Assembly: GCA_903928275.1 (NCBI GenBank) | Contig: CAIYQJ010000047.1 | Location: 1-29,112 of the forward strand | Direction: 5' to 3' | DNA: 29,112 nucleotides | From: an uncultured Chloroflexota bacterium | GTDB taxonomy: Bacteria; Chloroflexota; Limnocylindria; Limnocylindrales; CSP1-4 | In this document: piece after piece, positions 21,602-28,205 of the stretch | Layout: every line of letters starts with the position of its first letter | How positions within the stretch are numbered: the first letter of the stretch is position 1 | The notes under the pieces: generated by a model | What the model was told of the DNA's origin: nothing | The model's input: only the letters and a program-made list of their open reading frames with translations | Databases searched by the model: none | Program-made: the position numbers and the translations under genes

Positions 21602-22618
21602 ATGGACACGCGACCCGGGACGGCAGGTCCGCCGATGGAGGCGCTCCTCGCGCTCGAGATGATCCGCGTGACGGAGGCCGCCGCGGTCGAGGCCGCGCGC
21701 CTCATGGGCCGCGGGGACAAGGACGAGGCGGACCGTGCGGCCGTCGAGGCGATGCGCGCCACGATGGACGAGCTCGAGATCGACGGCTCCATCGTCATCG
21801 GCGAGGGCGAGCGGGACGAGGCCCCCATGCTCTTCATCGGCGAGGCCGTGGGCAAGCGCGTCATCGGCCGGAAGACGTATCCGGCGGTGGACATCGCCGT
21901 GGACCCGCTCGAGGGGACCAACCTCGTCGCCTACGGCCAGGGCAACGCGATCACGGTGCTCGCCGCCTCCGAGCGCGGCGGCCTCCTCAACGCGCCGGAC
22001 ACGTACCTCGAGAAGCTCTGCGTGGGGCCGGCCGCGGTGGGGAAGGTCGACATCCGGCTGTCCCCGGCGGAGAACCTGGACGCCATCGCCCGCTCCCTCG
22101 GGCGTCGCGTCGCGGACCTCACGGTGGTCATCCTCGACCGCGAGCGGCACGCCGACCTCATCGCCGCCGTCCGCGCGGCCGGGGCGCGCATCAAGCTCAT
22201 CGGCGACGGCGACCTCTCGGCCGGGATCAGCTGCGCCGTGTCGGGCACCGGGATCCACGCCGTCATGGGGATCGGCGGAGCGCCGGAGGGTGTCCTCGCG
22301 GCCGCAGCGCTACGCTGCCTCGGCGGCGAGATCCAGGCCCGCCTCCGCTTCCGGAGTCCCGAGGAACGCGCCCGCGGCGCGGCGATGGGCCACGGCGACG
22401 AGGAGCGCGTCTACCGGACGGAGGACCTCGCGTCCGGCGAGAACATCGTCTTCGCCGCGACCGGCGTGACGGACGGGGACCTCCTGCACGGCGTCCGGTT
22501 CTTCGGGGGCGGCGTCCGGACGCACACGCTCCAGATGGCGTACCGGACGAAGCACGTCCGGTTCATCGACACCGTCCACATGCTCGACCGGGACCGGCCT
22601 CCGAGCGTCCGCCTGTAG
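21602..22618 (+). CDS. glpX: Class II fructose-1,6-bisphosphatase GlpX
   Basis: A 338-residue class II FBPase, which hydrolyses fructose-1,6-bisphosphate (in some bacteria also sedoheptulose-1,7-bisphosphate) in gluconeogenesis or carbon fixation. Diagnostic segments are visible: SIVIGEGERDEAPML, the metal/phosphate motif DPLEGTN, VVILDRERH, LIGDGDLSAGI and MGIGGAPEGVLAAAALRCLGGEIQARL. The length matches the family. AGGAGGGG lies before the ATG at 21602; an in-frame ATG at 21581 would place that Shine-Dalgarno inside the gene and is rejected. It is 88 nt downstream of purH, probably in the same transcript. Confidence 0.94.
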   Translation: MDTRPGTAGPPMEALLALEMIRVTEAAAVEAARLMGRGDKDEADRAAVEAMRATMDELEIDGSIVIGEGERDEAPMLFIGEAVGKRVIGRKTYPAVDIAVDPLEGTNLVAYGQGNAITVLAASERGGLLNAPDTYLEKLCVGPAAVGKVDIRLSPAENLDAIARSLGRRVADLTVVILDRERHADLIAAVRAAGARIKLIGDGDLSAGISCAVSGTGIHAVMGIGGAPEGVLAAAALRCLGGEIQARLRFRSPEERARGAAMGHGDEERVYRTEDLASGENIVFAATGVTDGDLLHGVRFFGGGVRTHTLQMAYRTKHVRFIDTVHMLDRDRPPSVRL

Positions 22619-22682
22619 GGGCCGGCCGGGGCCGAGCGGTCGCCTCTGCCGTCGGCCGGCGCCGAGCGTTCGGCGCGGCCCC
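22618..22682 (+). terminator. Nested GC hairpins after glpX
   Basis: A perfect 7-bp stem with 4-nt loop (22659-22665 with 22670-22676) lies inside a longer-range pairing of GGGGCCG (22618-22624) with CGGCCCC (22676-22682), just before the toxin-antitoxin promoter. It could terminate the purH-glpX transcript. Confidence 0.4.
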
Positions 22683-22703
22683 TTACATCACCGCGACTTC
22701 GAC

Positions 22704-22712
22704 TGGTATCAT
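22704..22712 (+). promoter_or_regulatory. Extended -10 for the toxin-antitoxin pair
   Basis: TGGTATCAT (TGN plus TATCAT) is followed by 6 nt and the GTG at 22719, predicting a leaderless antitoxin mRNA. Confidence 0.5.
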
Positions 22713-22718
22713 CAGGCC

Positions 22719-22967
22719 GTGGAGCGAACGCAGATCTCGCTGGAGCCCGAGCAGGCTGAGCGCCTGCGCCGCATCGCCCGCGAGCGCGGCGTCTCCATGG
22801 CCCATCTCATCCGCGAGGCCGTGGACGCGGCGTACGGTCCCGGGGCCCCGGATTCCCGCGAGGCGCTGTGGGAGCGCGCCTGGAGCGCGGTGGGCTGCGG
22901 CCATGGTGATGGCGCCAACGTCGCCCGGGAGCACGACCGGTACCTTGACGAGATCTACGGTTCGTGA
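22719..22967 (+). CDS. Ribbon-helix-helix antitoxin (VapB-like)
   Basis: An 82-residue protein starting with the ribbon-helix-helix pattern: RTQISLEPEQAERLRRIARERGVSMAHLIREAVDAAY, in which the first strand (RTQISL) would contact DNA. The remaining ~40 residues (GPGAPDSREALWERAWSAVG...YLDEIYGS) are the expected toxin-binding tail. It overlaps the PIN-domain gene by 4 nt (GTGA), the usual antitoxin-first arrangement, so the complex probably represses its own promoter. The GTG start sits 6 nt after an extended -10. Confidence 0.85.
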   Translation: MERTQISLEPEQAERLRRIARERGVSMAHLIREAVDAAYGPGAPDSREALWERAWSAVGCGHGDGANVAREHDRYLDEIYGS

Positions 22968-23365
22968 CGGTCCTTGTCGACACCTCCGCCTTCTATGCGC
23001 TGGTGGACGATCGTGATCCTGATCATGCCAACGCGCAGGCTGGCCTCCAGCGGCTCCGGGCCGACGACGAGCCGCTCCTGACCCACGAGTACGTGGTCGT
23101 CGAGACGATCTCCCTCGTCCAGCGCCGCCTCGGCATGGGTGCGCTGCGCCGCTTCGTGGACGACCTCCTGCCGATCGTCGACATCGAGCGGGTGGATCCC
23201 GCCCTACACGCGCAGGCCCGTGAGGCGATGCTCGCCGGGGGGCAGCGTGGCATCTCGCTCGTCGACTGGACCAGCTTCCTCGTCATGCGCCGCCGCGGGA
23301 TCGAGACCGCGTTCGCCTTCGACGACGACTTCGCCGCGCAGGGGTTCCGCACGCTCCCGAAGTGA
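22964..23365 (+). CDS. PIN-domain ribonuclease toxin (VapC-like)
   Basis: A 133-residue PIN-domain nuclease. The acidic metal-binding residues are in place: Asp6 (VLVDTSAFYAL), Glu47 (VVVETISLV), Asp101 (SLVDWTSF) and Asp120/Asp122 (AFAFDDDF). VapC toxins cleave tRNA or rRNA and are blocked by the cognate antitoxin. All key residues are intact, so the toxin is probably active when free. The start overlaps the antitoxin stop. It is followed by a hairpin and by traces of another defence gene. Confidence 0.88.
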   Translation: MTVLVDTSAFYALVDDRDPDHANAQAGLQRLRADDEPLLTHEYVVVETISLVQRRLGMGALRRFVDDLLPIVDIERVDPALHAQAREAMLAGGQRGISLVDWTSFLVMRRRGIETAFAFDDDFAAQGFRTLPK

Positions 23366-23448
23366 GCCGCTCGGCGCGGGCCGGCGCCCGCCCCCCGGCT
23401 CAGCCGCCCGTCGGACGCCGCACCCGTGCGCCTGTCCCGCGCGAAGGC

Positions 23449-23472
23449 GGCCACCGCTGCGCCGCGGTGGTC
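23449..23472 (+). terminator. Hairpin after the toxin gene
   Basis: GGCCACCGC (23449-23457), a 6-nt loop and GCGGTGGTC (23464-23472) form a 9-bp stem with one G-U pair. There is no clear T-tract. It may end the toxin-antitoxin transcript. Confidence 0.4.
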
Positions 23473-23505
23473 TCGGCTGGAGGTGGTCGATGGCGGCGGC
23501 CGGGC

Positions 23506-23511
23506 TATCGT
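23506..23511 (+). promoter_or_regulatory. -10-like element ahead of the gene remnant and ERCC4 nuclease
   Basis: TATCGT lies about 135 nt before the nuclease ATG and about 45 nt before the remnant ORF. It may be the promoter inherited from the lost gene and now drive the nuclease. Confidence 0.35.
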
Positions 23512-23557
23512 ACGAGCAGGCCGGTTCACGGCCGACCACCGCCCGGATGCCTGACCC

Positions 23558-23617
23558 ATGCCGATCGTCGTCGACGAACCGATCATCGACTCGCCGTTCG
23601 CGGAGCCCCACGCGTGA
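23558..23617 (+). pseudogene. Remnant of a type III restriction/helicase-like gene (N-terminus only)
   Basis: A 19-codon ORF reads MPIVVDEPIIDSPFAEPHA and stops. From memory this matches the conserved opening of restriction endonuclease/DEAD-box helicase proteins (typically ...VDEPIINSPFEEPTRH...), which continue for some 900 residues. Here nothing further of that protein is seen before the next gene. I therefore read it as the truncated start of a deleted defence gene. The resemblance is short and rests on recall, so confidence is moderate. Confidence 0.45.
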
Positions 23618-23645
23618 TCCCGCCCGATCCGGTCGGACGGCCCCG

Positions 23646-24524
23646 ATGACCGGCGCGTCCCGTCCGCGCCTCCTCATCGCCCGCAACCCGGATGCGGACT
23701 CGAAGCTGCCGTACCTCCTCCGTCTGCCGATCGACGGTGGGCTCGTCCTCAAGGCGCGCGACACGTGGCCGCGCACGGCCCGCGTCTTCTGCGCCCGCGT
23801 GGCGGAAGGATGGCCGGATGCGCCCGAGATCGTGGAGGATGTCGCGGTCATCTCCTGCGTGCGTCGCGGCGTGGCGGTGGACATCGTCCTCGACCGGCCG
23901 CGGGAGTTCCGCTCCCAGCTCGTCTTCACGACGCTCGCGAACGGGCGCGAGGCGATCTTCTGGCAGACGCGGAAGGTGGTCGGGACTGCGCGTCCGGGCG
24001 CACGGATCCCGGGCCGTCGCGCGAGCGGGATCGGGGAGCTGGAGATCGTCGAGGACACGCGGGAGCGGTACCCATACCGGTTCGCGCACCAGAAGGCCCA
24101 CACCGTGCGCGAGGCGCTGCCCGCTGGCGACTACGCGGTGCGCGACCCGGCCGGCCGCGTGGTCGCTGCCGTGGAGCGCAAGGCGCTCGCCGACCTCGCG
24201 GCGGGCCTCAACGACGGCACGCTCGTCTTCGAGCTCGCCAAGCTCGCCGAGACTCCGCGGGCCGCCGTCGTGGTCGAGGATCGCTACTCGGCGCTCCTCG
24301 CCTACGCCCACGCGCCCGGTGGCTTCCTCCCGGACATGCTCGCCCGCGTCGCCGTCCGGTACCCGGAGGTGCCGATCCTGTTCCTCGAGACGCGGCCGTT
24401 CGCCGAAGAGTGGACGTTCCGCTACCTGGCTGCCGCCCTGTCCGAGAGCCTGGCGGAGGGAGCCGCCCTGGCCGACCCCGGAGCGCGGACGGCCGACGAG
24501 GTGCGCCCGCCGGACGAGGACTGA
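23646..24524 (+). CDS. ERCC4/XPF-type nuclease domain protein
   Basis: A 292-residue protein. The C-terminal half (about 133-270) is an ERCC4 nuclease domain with a complete active-site signature: Asp137 (EDTRERYPY), Gly161-Asp162 (PAGDYAV) and E177-R178-K179-x3-D183 (VERKALADLA). This matches the GDxnERKx3D motif of XPF/Mus81 nucleases, which cut branched DNA. The sequence LAAGLNDGTLVFELAKLAE and the 'RAAVVVEDRYSAL' strand follow as in the family. The first ~130 residues are a separate domain I do not recognise. There is no helicase or HhH2 domain, so a partner may be needed. It lies after a toxin-antitoxin pair and a restriction-gene remnant, and is convergent with folK. A repair or defence role is possible. 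Confidence 0.82.
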   Translation: MTGASRPRLLIARNPDADSKLPYLLRLPIDGGLVLKARDTWPRTARVFCARVAEGWPDAPEIVEDVAVISCVRRGVAVDIVLDRPREFRSQLVFTTLANGREAIFWQTRKVVGTARPGARIPGRRASGIGELEIVEDTRERYPYRFAHQKAHTVREALPAGDYAVRDPAGRVVAAVERKALADLAAGLNDGTLVFELAKLAETPRAAVVVEDRYSALLAYAHAPGGFLPDMLARVAVRYPEVPILFLETRPFAEEWTFRYLAAALSESLAEGAALADPGARTADEVRPPDED

Positions 24525-24593
24525 TCACCGGAAGGCGAGCGGCCACCGGAAGCGGGGTGACGGCGGGGCGCGGAGCGACGTCGGGCGCGGCGG

Positions 24594-25199
24594 CTACGCG
24601 AGCGGCCTCCAGTACCCGCCCGCCGGATCCCACGAGGCGATCGCGCGCACCGCGTCCGGTCGCTCGATGACGGCGACGCGGTCGCGGGCGGCCGCCACGG
24701 TCTCGTCCCAGCCGGGCGGCGTCGCGTCCGGCACCACGTCCGCGAGCGGCACGAGGACGAAGAGCCGCTCGCGCGCGAGGACGTGCGGGACCTCCAGCGG
24801 TCGAGGCGCCTTCGCCGGATCGGCTGACCGTGCCTCCTCGGGCCGCTCGACGCTCACGTGGTCGTCGCCGAACAGGAGCAGGTCGAGGTCGATCTCGCGC
24901 GGGCCCCACCGGCCTCGATCGAGACGACCGAACGACCGCTCGAGCGACTTGAGGGCCACGAGGAGGGCGATGGCGCCGGTCTGCGGGTCCGGCCCGGCCG
25001 GGACGTCGAGAAGGACGACCGCGTTGCGGAACTCAGCCTGGTCCGTCACGCCGACGGGGTCGGTCGCGTAGAGGCGCGACACGGCCAGGAGACGTACGTC
25101 CGCGAGCGCCCCCAGCGCGTGCACGGCCGCGGCAAGCACCGCGTCCGGGTCGCCCACGTTCGACCCGAGCCCGATCGCCGCCGTCACCCGCTGCGCCAT
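24594..25199 (-). CDS. folK: 2-amino-4-hydroxy-6-hydroxymethyldihydropteridine pyrophosphokinase
   Basis: FolK (HPPK) transfers pyrophosphate from ATP to 6-hydroxymethyl-7,8-dihydropterin in folate synthesis. The signature regions are visible: AIGLGSNVGDP near the start, SRLYATDPVGVTDQAEFRNAVV, RSFGRLDRGRWGPREIDLDLLLFGD (the HPPK motif with the Mg-binding aspartates) and LEVPHVLARERLFVLVPLADV. At 201 residues it is longer than most HPPKs (~160), through an insertion after LLLFGDD and a C-terminal tail. The ATG at 25199 has AAGGAG about 11 nt upstream. No folP or folB is adjacent. It is back-to-back with a plus-strand gene, with almost no intergenic space. Confidence 0.92.
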   Translation of the reverse strand: MAQRVTAAIGLGSNVGDPDAVLAAAVHALGALADVRLLAVSRLYATDPVGVTDQAEFRNAVVLLDVPAGPDPQTGAIALLVALKSLERSFGRLDRGRWGPREIDLDLLLFGDDHVSVERPEEARSADPAKAPRPLEVPHVLARERLFVLVPLADVVPDATPPGWDETVAAARDRVAVIERPDAVRAIASWDPAGGYWRPLA

Positions 25200-25206
25200 G
25201 GACCCC

Positions 25207-25212
25207 GATACT
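25207..25212 (+). promoter_or_regulatory. -10 element for the gene at 25219
   Basis: GATACT (5 of 6 to TATACT) is followed by 6 nt and a GTG at 25219, the spacing seen at other leaderless starts here. On the minus strand the same bases read AGTATC, close to the folK start, so one AT-rich core may serve both directions. Confidence 0.4.
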
Positions 25213-25218
25213 CCTTCC

Positions 25219-26508
25219 GTGCGACCGGTCTTCGTCCTCGTCTTCCACGCCCCGGTGTCGCCGGAGGCGGGCCCGCTGGTCCGTGCGTTCGCGACGGCCC
25301 GGGTCGCCCTCGCCGGCGTGCACCGGACCGGATTCCTCGCGGCCGGCGCCGCCGATGTGCGCATCATCGTTGACGCGGCCGATCGTACGTTCGGCGAGCG
25401 GCTCCGACATGCGGTCGCCGACCTCCCGGCCCGGTCCGGCGCCGTGATCCTCGGGTCCGGCTCGATCCCGTTGGCGGGGGTCGCGGATCGTCGCCGCCTG
25501 GTGGCCGCGGCGGCCGGAGGACCGGACACTGCCGCGAGCCCGCACGGCGCCGGAGGACCGGACACCGGCGCGGGCCTGCACGGCGCCGCGCTCGCGAACA
25601 ACCGCTACTCGGGCGATGTCGTGGCGCTCCCAAACGCGCCCGGCGTGCTGGCCGAGGTCCCCGACCTCCCGGGCGACAACGCGCTGCCGCGGTGGCTGGC
25701 CGAGTGCGCGGGGCTCCAGGTGGCGGACCTCCGGGACCGATGGTGGCTCCAGGCGGACCTCGACGGTCTCGCTGACCTCGCGCTGCTGGCGCGCTCCCGG
25801 CGCTGCCCGTCGGGCCTCCGGGCGATCGCGACGGCCCACGACGCGCCGCTGGGGGCGTTCCGGAAGCGGCTCGCGGCCGTGGAGGCCGTGGGCGCGGACC
25901 TCCGCGCGGAGCTCGTCGTGACGGGGCGGATCTCCGCGGACGGCCTCGCGCATCTCGAGCGGGCCACGGCGTGCCGCGTCCGCGCGCTCGTCGAGGAGCG
26001 CGGCCTGCGCGCCGCGAGCCGGCTGGCGCAGGGTCCGGTGGCGGGGCCGGCGACGATCGGCAGCCGCGACGGGGCCACGGCCGACTCGACCGCCGCCGCC
26101 GACGCCACGGCCCATCGGGCCGACCTGGGAACCGCCGACCGACCGCCGGCCTCGGTCCTCGGCATGCTGCTCGAGGCGGCCGGGCCCGCGGCCCTCGGAC
26201 CGTTGGTCGCGCGGCTCGGCGACGCGGCGGTCGTGGACACGCGCGTCCTCCTCGCTCACGCCCGCGGCGCCGACGAGCGCGCCTGGCCGGTGCCCGAGGA
26301 TCGCCTCGCGTCGGACCTCCTGCTGCCGGACCGCATCGCGGATCCTTGGCTCCGCACCCTCACCGAGAGCGCCGTCGTCGCGCCCGTCCCCATCCTCCTC
26401 GGCGGTCACAGCCTCGTGGGTCCAGGCCTGCGGCTCCTCTTCCCGGCCGTCCGGCGCGATCCGAGCGGCGGGCCGGGGCCGGCCCCTGTCGCCGGGTCGG
26501 CTCGATGA
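25219..26508 (+). CDS. Nucleotidyltransferase-like (GT-A fold?) protein of unknown function
   Basis: A 429-residue protein that I cannot assign with confidence. The N-terminal ~190 residues show a pattern reminiscent of CofC/MobA-type nucleotidyltransferases: VFVLVFHAPVSPEAGPLVRAFA, AVILGSGSIPLAG, ALANNRYSGDVVALPNAPG and WLQADLDGLADLALL (compare the 'DVDTPEDL' end of CofC). The C-terminal ~200 residues (ELVVTGRISADGLAHLERATACRVRALVEERG; VLGMLLEAAGP...AAVVDTRVLLAHARG; PVPILLGGHSLVGPGLRLL) are an unrecognised domain. A 36-nt tandem duplication lies in a Gly/Pro linker. The GTG at 25219 is chosen because of the -10 just upstream; an ATG at 25198 would share its bases with the folK ATG. Its stop overlaps the MidA-type gene (ATGA). 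Confidence 0.7.
   Translation: MRPVFVLVFHAPVSPEAGPLVRAFATARVALAGVHRTGFLAAGAADVRIIVDAADRTFGERLRHAVADLPARSGAVILGSGSIPLAGVADRRRLVAAAAGGPDTAASPHGAGGPDTGAGLHGAALANNRYSGDVVALPNAPGVLAEVPDLPGDNALPRWLAECAGLQVADLRDRWWLQADLDGLADLALLARSRRCPSGLRAIATAHDAPLGAFRKRLAAVEAVGADLRAELVVTGRISADGLAHLERATACRVRALVEERGLRAASRLAQGPVAGPATIGSRDGATADSTAAADATAHRADLGTADRPPASVLGMLLEAAGPAALGPLVARLGDAAVVDTRVLLAHARGADERAWPVPEDRLASDLLLPDRIADPWLRTLTESAVVAPVPILLGGHSLVGPGLRLLFPAVRRDPSGGPGPAPVAGSAR
25513..25584 (+). repeat. 36-bp tandem repeat, two copies, inside the GT-A-like gene
   Basis: Two units (25513-25548 and 25549-25584) differ at a few positions and each begin GCCGGAGGACCGGACAC. In the protein they give a repeated GGPDT...HGA pattern in a loop. 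The length is a multiple of three, so the frame is preserved. Confidence 0.7.
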
Positions 26509-27734
26509 GCCACGATCTCGCGTGCCGACTGCGCGACGAGATCCGCGACGTCGGGCCGATCACGTTCGCGCGCTTCATGGACGTCTCGCTGGCCGACACC
26601 AGCCTCGGCTACTACATGCAGCCCGCCGCTCGGCCCACGCGCGAGGGCGACTTCCTCACCGCGCCCGAGATGCACCCGCTCTTCGGGCGGACGCTGGCGC
26701 GGCAGGTCGACGATTGCTGGCGGCTGCTCGGGCGCCCCGACCCGTTCACGCTGCGCGAGTACGGCGCGGGCTCCGGGGCCCTCATCGGGGCCATCCTCGA
26801 CGGCCTCCGGGCGGACGGATCGGGCCTGCTCGCGGCGGGCGCGGGGGGCGCGGCGGGCGCGGCGGGCGCGGGGGGCGGCGTCCCGATCCGCGTGGAGCCG
26901 GTCGAGGTGAACCCGCATCGCCGCCGCGAGCTGGAGGCGCGCGTGGCCGCCACCGCGCCGGAGGTGCAGGTGGCCGACCCGGTCCCGGGCGTCCCGATCG
27001 TCGGCGTCGTCCTCGCGAACGAGTTCGTCGATGCCCTCCCGGTCCACCGTGTCGCGGCCCGCGGCGGTCGACTCCGGGAGATCCTCGTCGGCTGGGAGGA
27101 GTCGCTCGCGGGCGCTGGGCCATCGGCGGCCCTCGGGGGCCGGTTCGTCGACGTCCTCGCCGAACCGTCGACGCCGGCGATCGCGGCCCGACTCGCGGCC
27201 GACGGCGTGCAGCTGGCGGATGGCCAGGTCGCGGAGGTCCGGCTCGAGGACGAGGCCTGGCTCGACGAGGTGGCGCGCGACCTGCGGCGCGGGCACGTCC
27301 TCGTCGTCGACTACGGCGCGTCGGCCGTGCAGCTGTACGACGCGGCGCGCCGGCCGGCCGGCACCCTGCTCGCCTACCGCGGGCACGAGGTCCTCGACGA
27401 CCCGTACGCGGATCCCGGCGACCAGGACCTCACCGCGCACGTGGACATCACCGCCCTGGAGGACGGTGCCCACCTCCGCGGGCTGGCCCCGATCGGACGC
27501 ACCACCCAGGCGCGCTTCCTCGTCGCCTGCGGGCTCGCGGAGCTGGTCGAAGGCGTGCGGTCCGACCCCGCGACGACCTTCGAGTCGTACCTCGCCATGC
27601 GATCGGCGGTGGCCCGCCTCCTCGATCCGCGCGCCACCGGCGGGTTCTTCGTCCTCGCCCTGGGACGCGATCTGCCGGCCGGCGCGCAGCGCCTCCGGGG
27701 GCTCGTCGGCGCCGCCGGAGCCGGTGCTGCCTGA
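26505..27734 (+). CDS. MidA/NDUFAF7-family SAM-dependent methyltransferase
   Basis: A 409-residue protein of the MidA/NDUFAF7 (COG1565) family. Family segments are clear: the N-terminal ITFARFMDVSLADTSLGYYM, the 'EGDFLTAPEMHPLFGRTLARQ' block, the SAM-binding loop LREYGAGSGALIGAIL, VVLANEFVDALPVHRV, VLVVDYGASA, TLLAYRGHEVLDDPY and LTAHVDITAL. NDUFAF7, the mitochondrial member, methylates an arginine of the complex I subunit NDUFS2 (NuoD homologue) and is needed for complex I assembly. Here the gene lies just before nuoA-nuoB-nuoC, which suggests the same role, although that is inference. A low-complexity Gly/Ala run interrupts the fold at about residues 108-125. The start overlaps the upstream stop (ATGA). 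Confidence 0.88.
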   Translation: MSHDLACRLRDEIRDVGPITFARFMDVSLADTSLGYYMQPAARPTREGDFLTAPEMHPLFGRTLARQVDDCWRLLGRPDPFTLREYGAGSGALIGAILDGLRADGSGLLAAGAGGAAGAAGAGGGVPIRVEPVEVNPHRRRELEARVAATAPEVQVADPVPGVPIVGVVLANEFVDALPVHRVAARGGRLREILVGWEESLAGAGPSAALGGRFVDVLAEPSTPAIAARLAADGVQLADGQVAEVRLEDEAWLDEVARDLRRGHVLVVDYGASAVQLYDAARRPAGTLLAYRGHEVLDDPYADPGDQDLTAHVDITALEDGAHLRGLAPIGRTTQARFLVACGLAELVEGVRSDPATTFESYLAMRSAVARLLDPRATGGFFVLALGRDLPAGAQRLRGLVGAAGAGAA

Positions 27735-27747
27735 GCACGGGTGCCCC

Positions 27748-27756
27748 TGATACACT
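27748..27756 (+). promoter_or_regulatory. Extended -10 for the nuo operon
   Basis: TGATACACT (TGN plus TACACT) lies 14 nt after the MidA-type stop and predicts a leader of about 75 nt to nuoA. Transcription of nuo can thus be independent of the upstream genes. Confidence 0.5.
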
Positions 27757-27836
27757 GGCCCGCGTGCCGCCGGCCCGTCCGGCGCGCGAGGGAGAACCGG
27801 ATCGCGGGCCGCCTACCGACGGCCGCTTGAGGATCG

Positions 27837-28205
27837 ATGACCGAGCTCTGGTACGTCGTCGGGTTCGCGTTCGCCGGCGTGTCGTTCGTCTTCCTGACGA
27901 TCGGCGCGTCGTGGCTCATCTCGCACCGCACCCGCGGGGACGAGCACAAGGGCCGACCGTACGAGTCCGGCATCGACACGTACGGCGACACGTGGGGGCG
28001 ATTCGGCCTCTCCTTCTACATCTACGCGCTCCTCTTCGTCGCGTTCGACATCGAGGTGGTCTTCATCTACCTCTGGGCCATGGTCTTCCGCAGCCTGACC
28101 CACGACCAGGTCATCGCCGCCTTCGTCTCCATGCTCGTCTTCGTCGCGATCCTCCTCGTGGGCCTCGGCTACGCCTGGCGGAAGGGCGTCCTCACGTGGC
28201 GTTGA
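27837..28205 (+). CDS. nuoA: NADH-quinone oxidoreductase subunit A
   Basis: A 122-residue membrane subunit of respiratory complex I with three transmembrane helices (about residues 6-29, 60-84 and 90-114). Family motifs include the loop sequence KGRPYESGID and FYIYALLFVAFDIEVVFIYLWA with its conserved FDIE acid residues. The length is typical. GAGG lies 4 nt before the ATG. It begins the nuo cluster, in the standard order A-B-C. Confidence 0.95.
   Translation: MTELWYVVGFAFAGVSFVFLTIGASWLISHRTRGDEHKGRPYESGIDTYGDTWGRFGLSFYIYALLFVAFDIEVVFIYLWAMVFRSLTHDQVIAAFVSMLVFVAILLVGLGYAWRKGVLTWR

Noticed and set aside
24526..24552. Direct repeat CACCGGAAG, two copies 18 nt apart, between the ERCC4 gene and folK
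   Set aside because: Only 9 bp, with no associated element or transposase; possibly chance or a weak terminator region.
27764..27836. Leaderless ORF starting at GTG 27764 after the TACACT element
   Set aside because: The frame runs through nuoA out of frame with an Arg-rich product and only becomes nuoB much later; nuoA has its own ATG and SD, so this is leader sequence.
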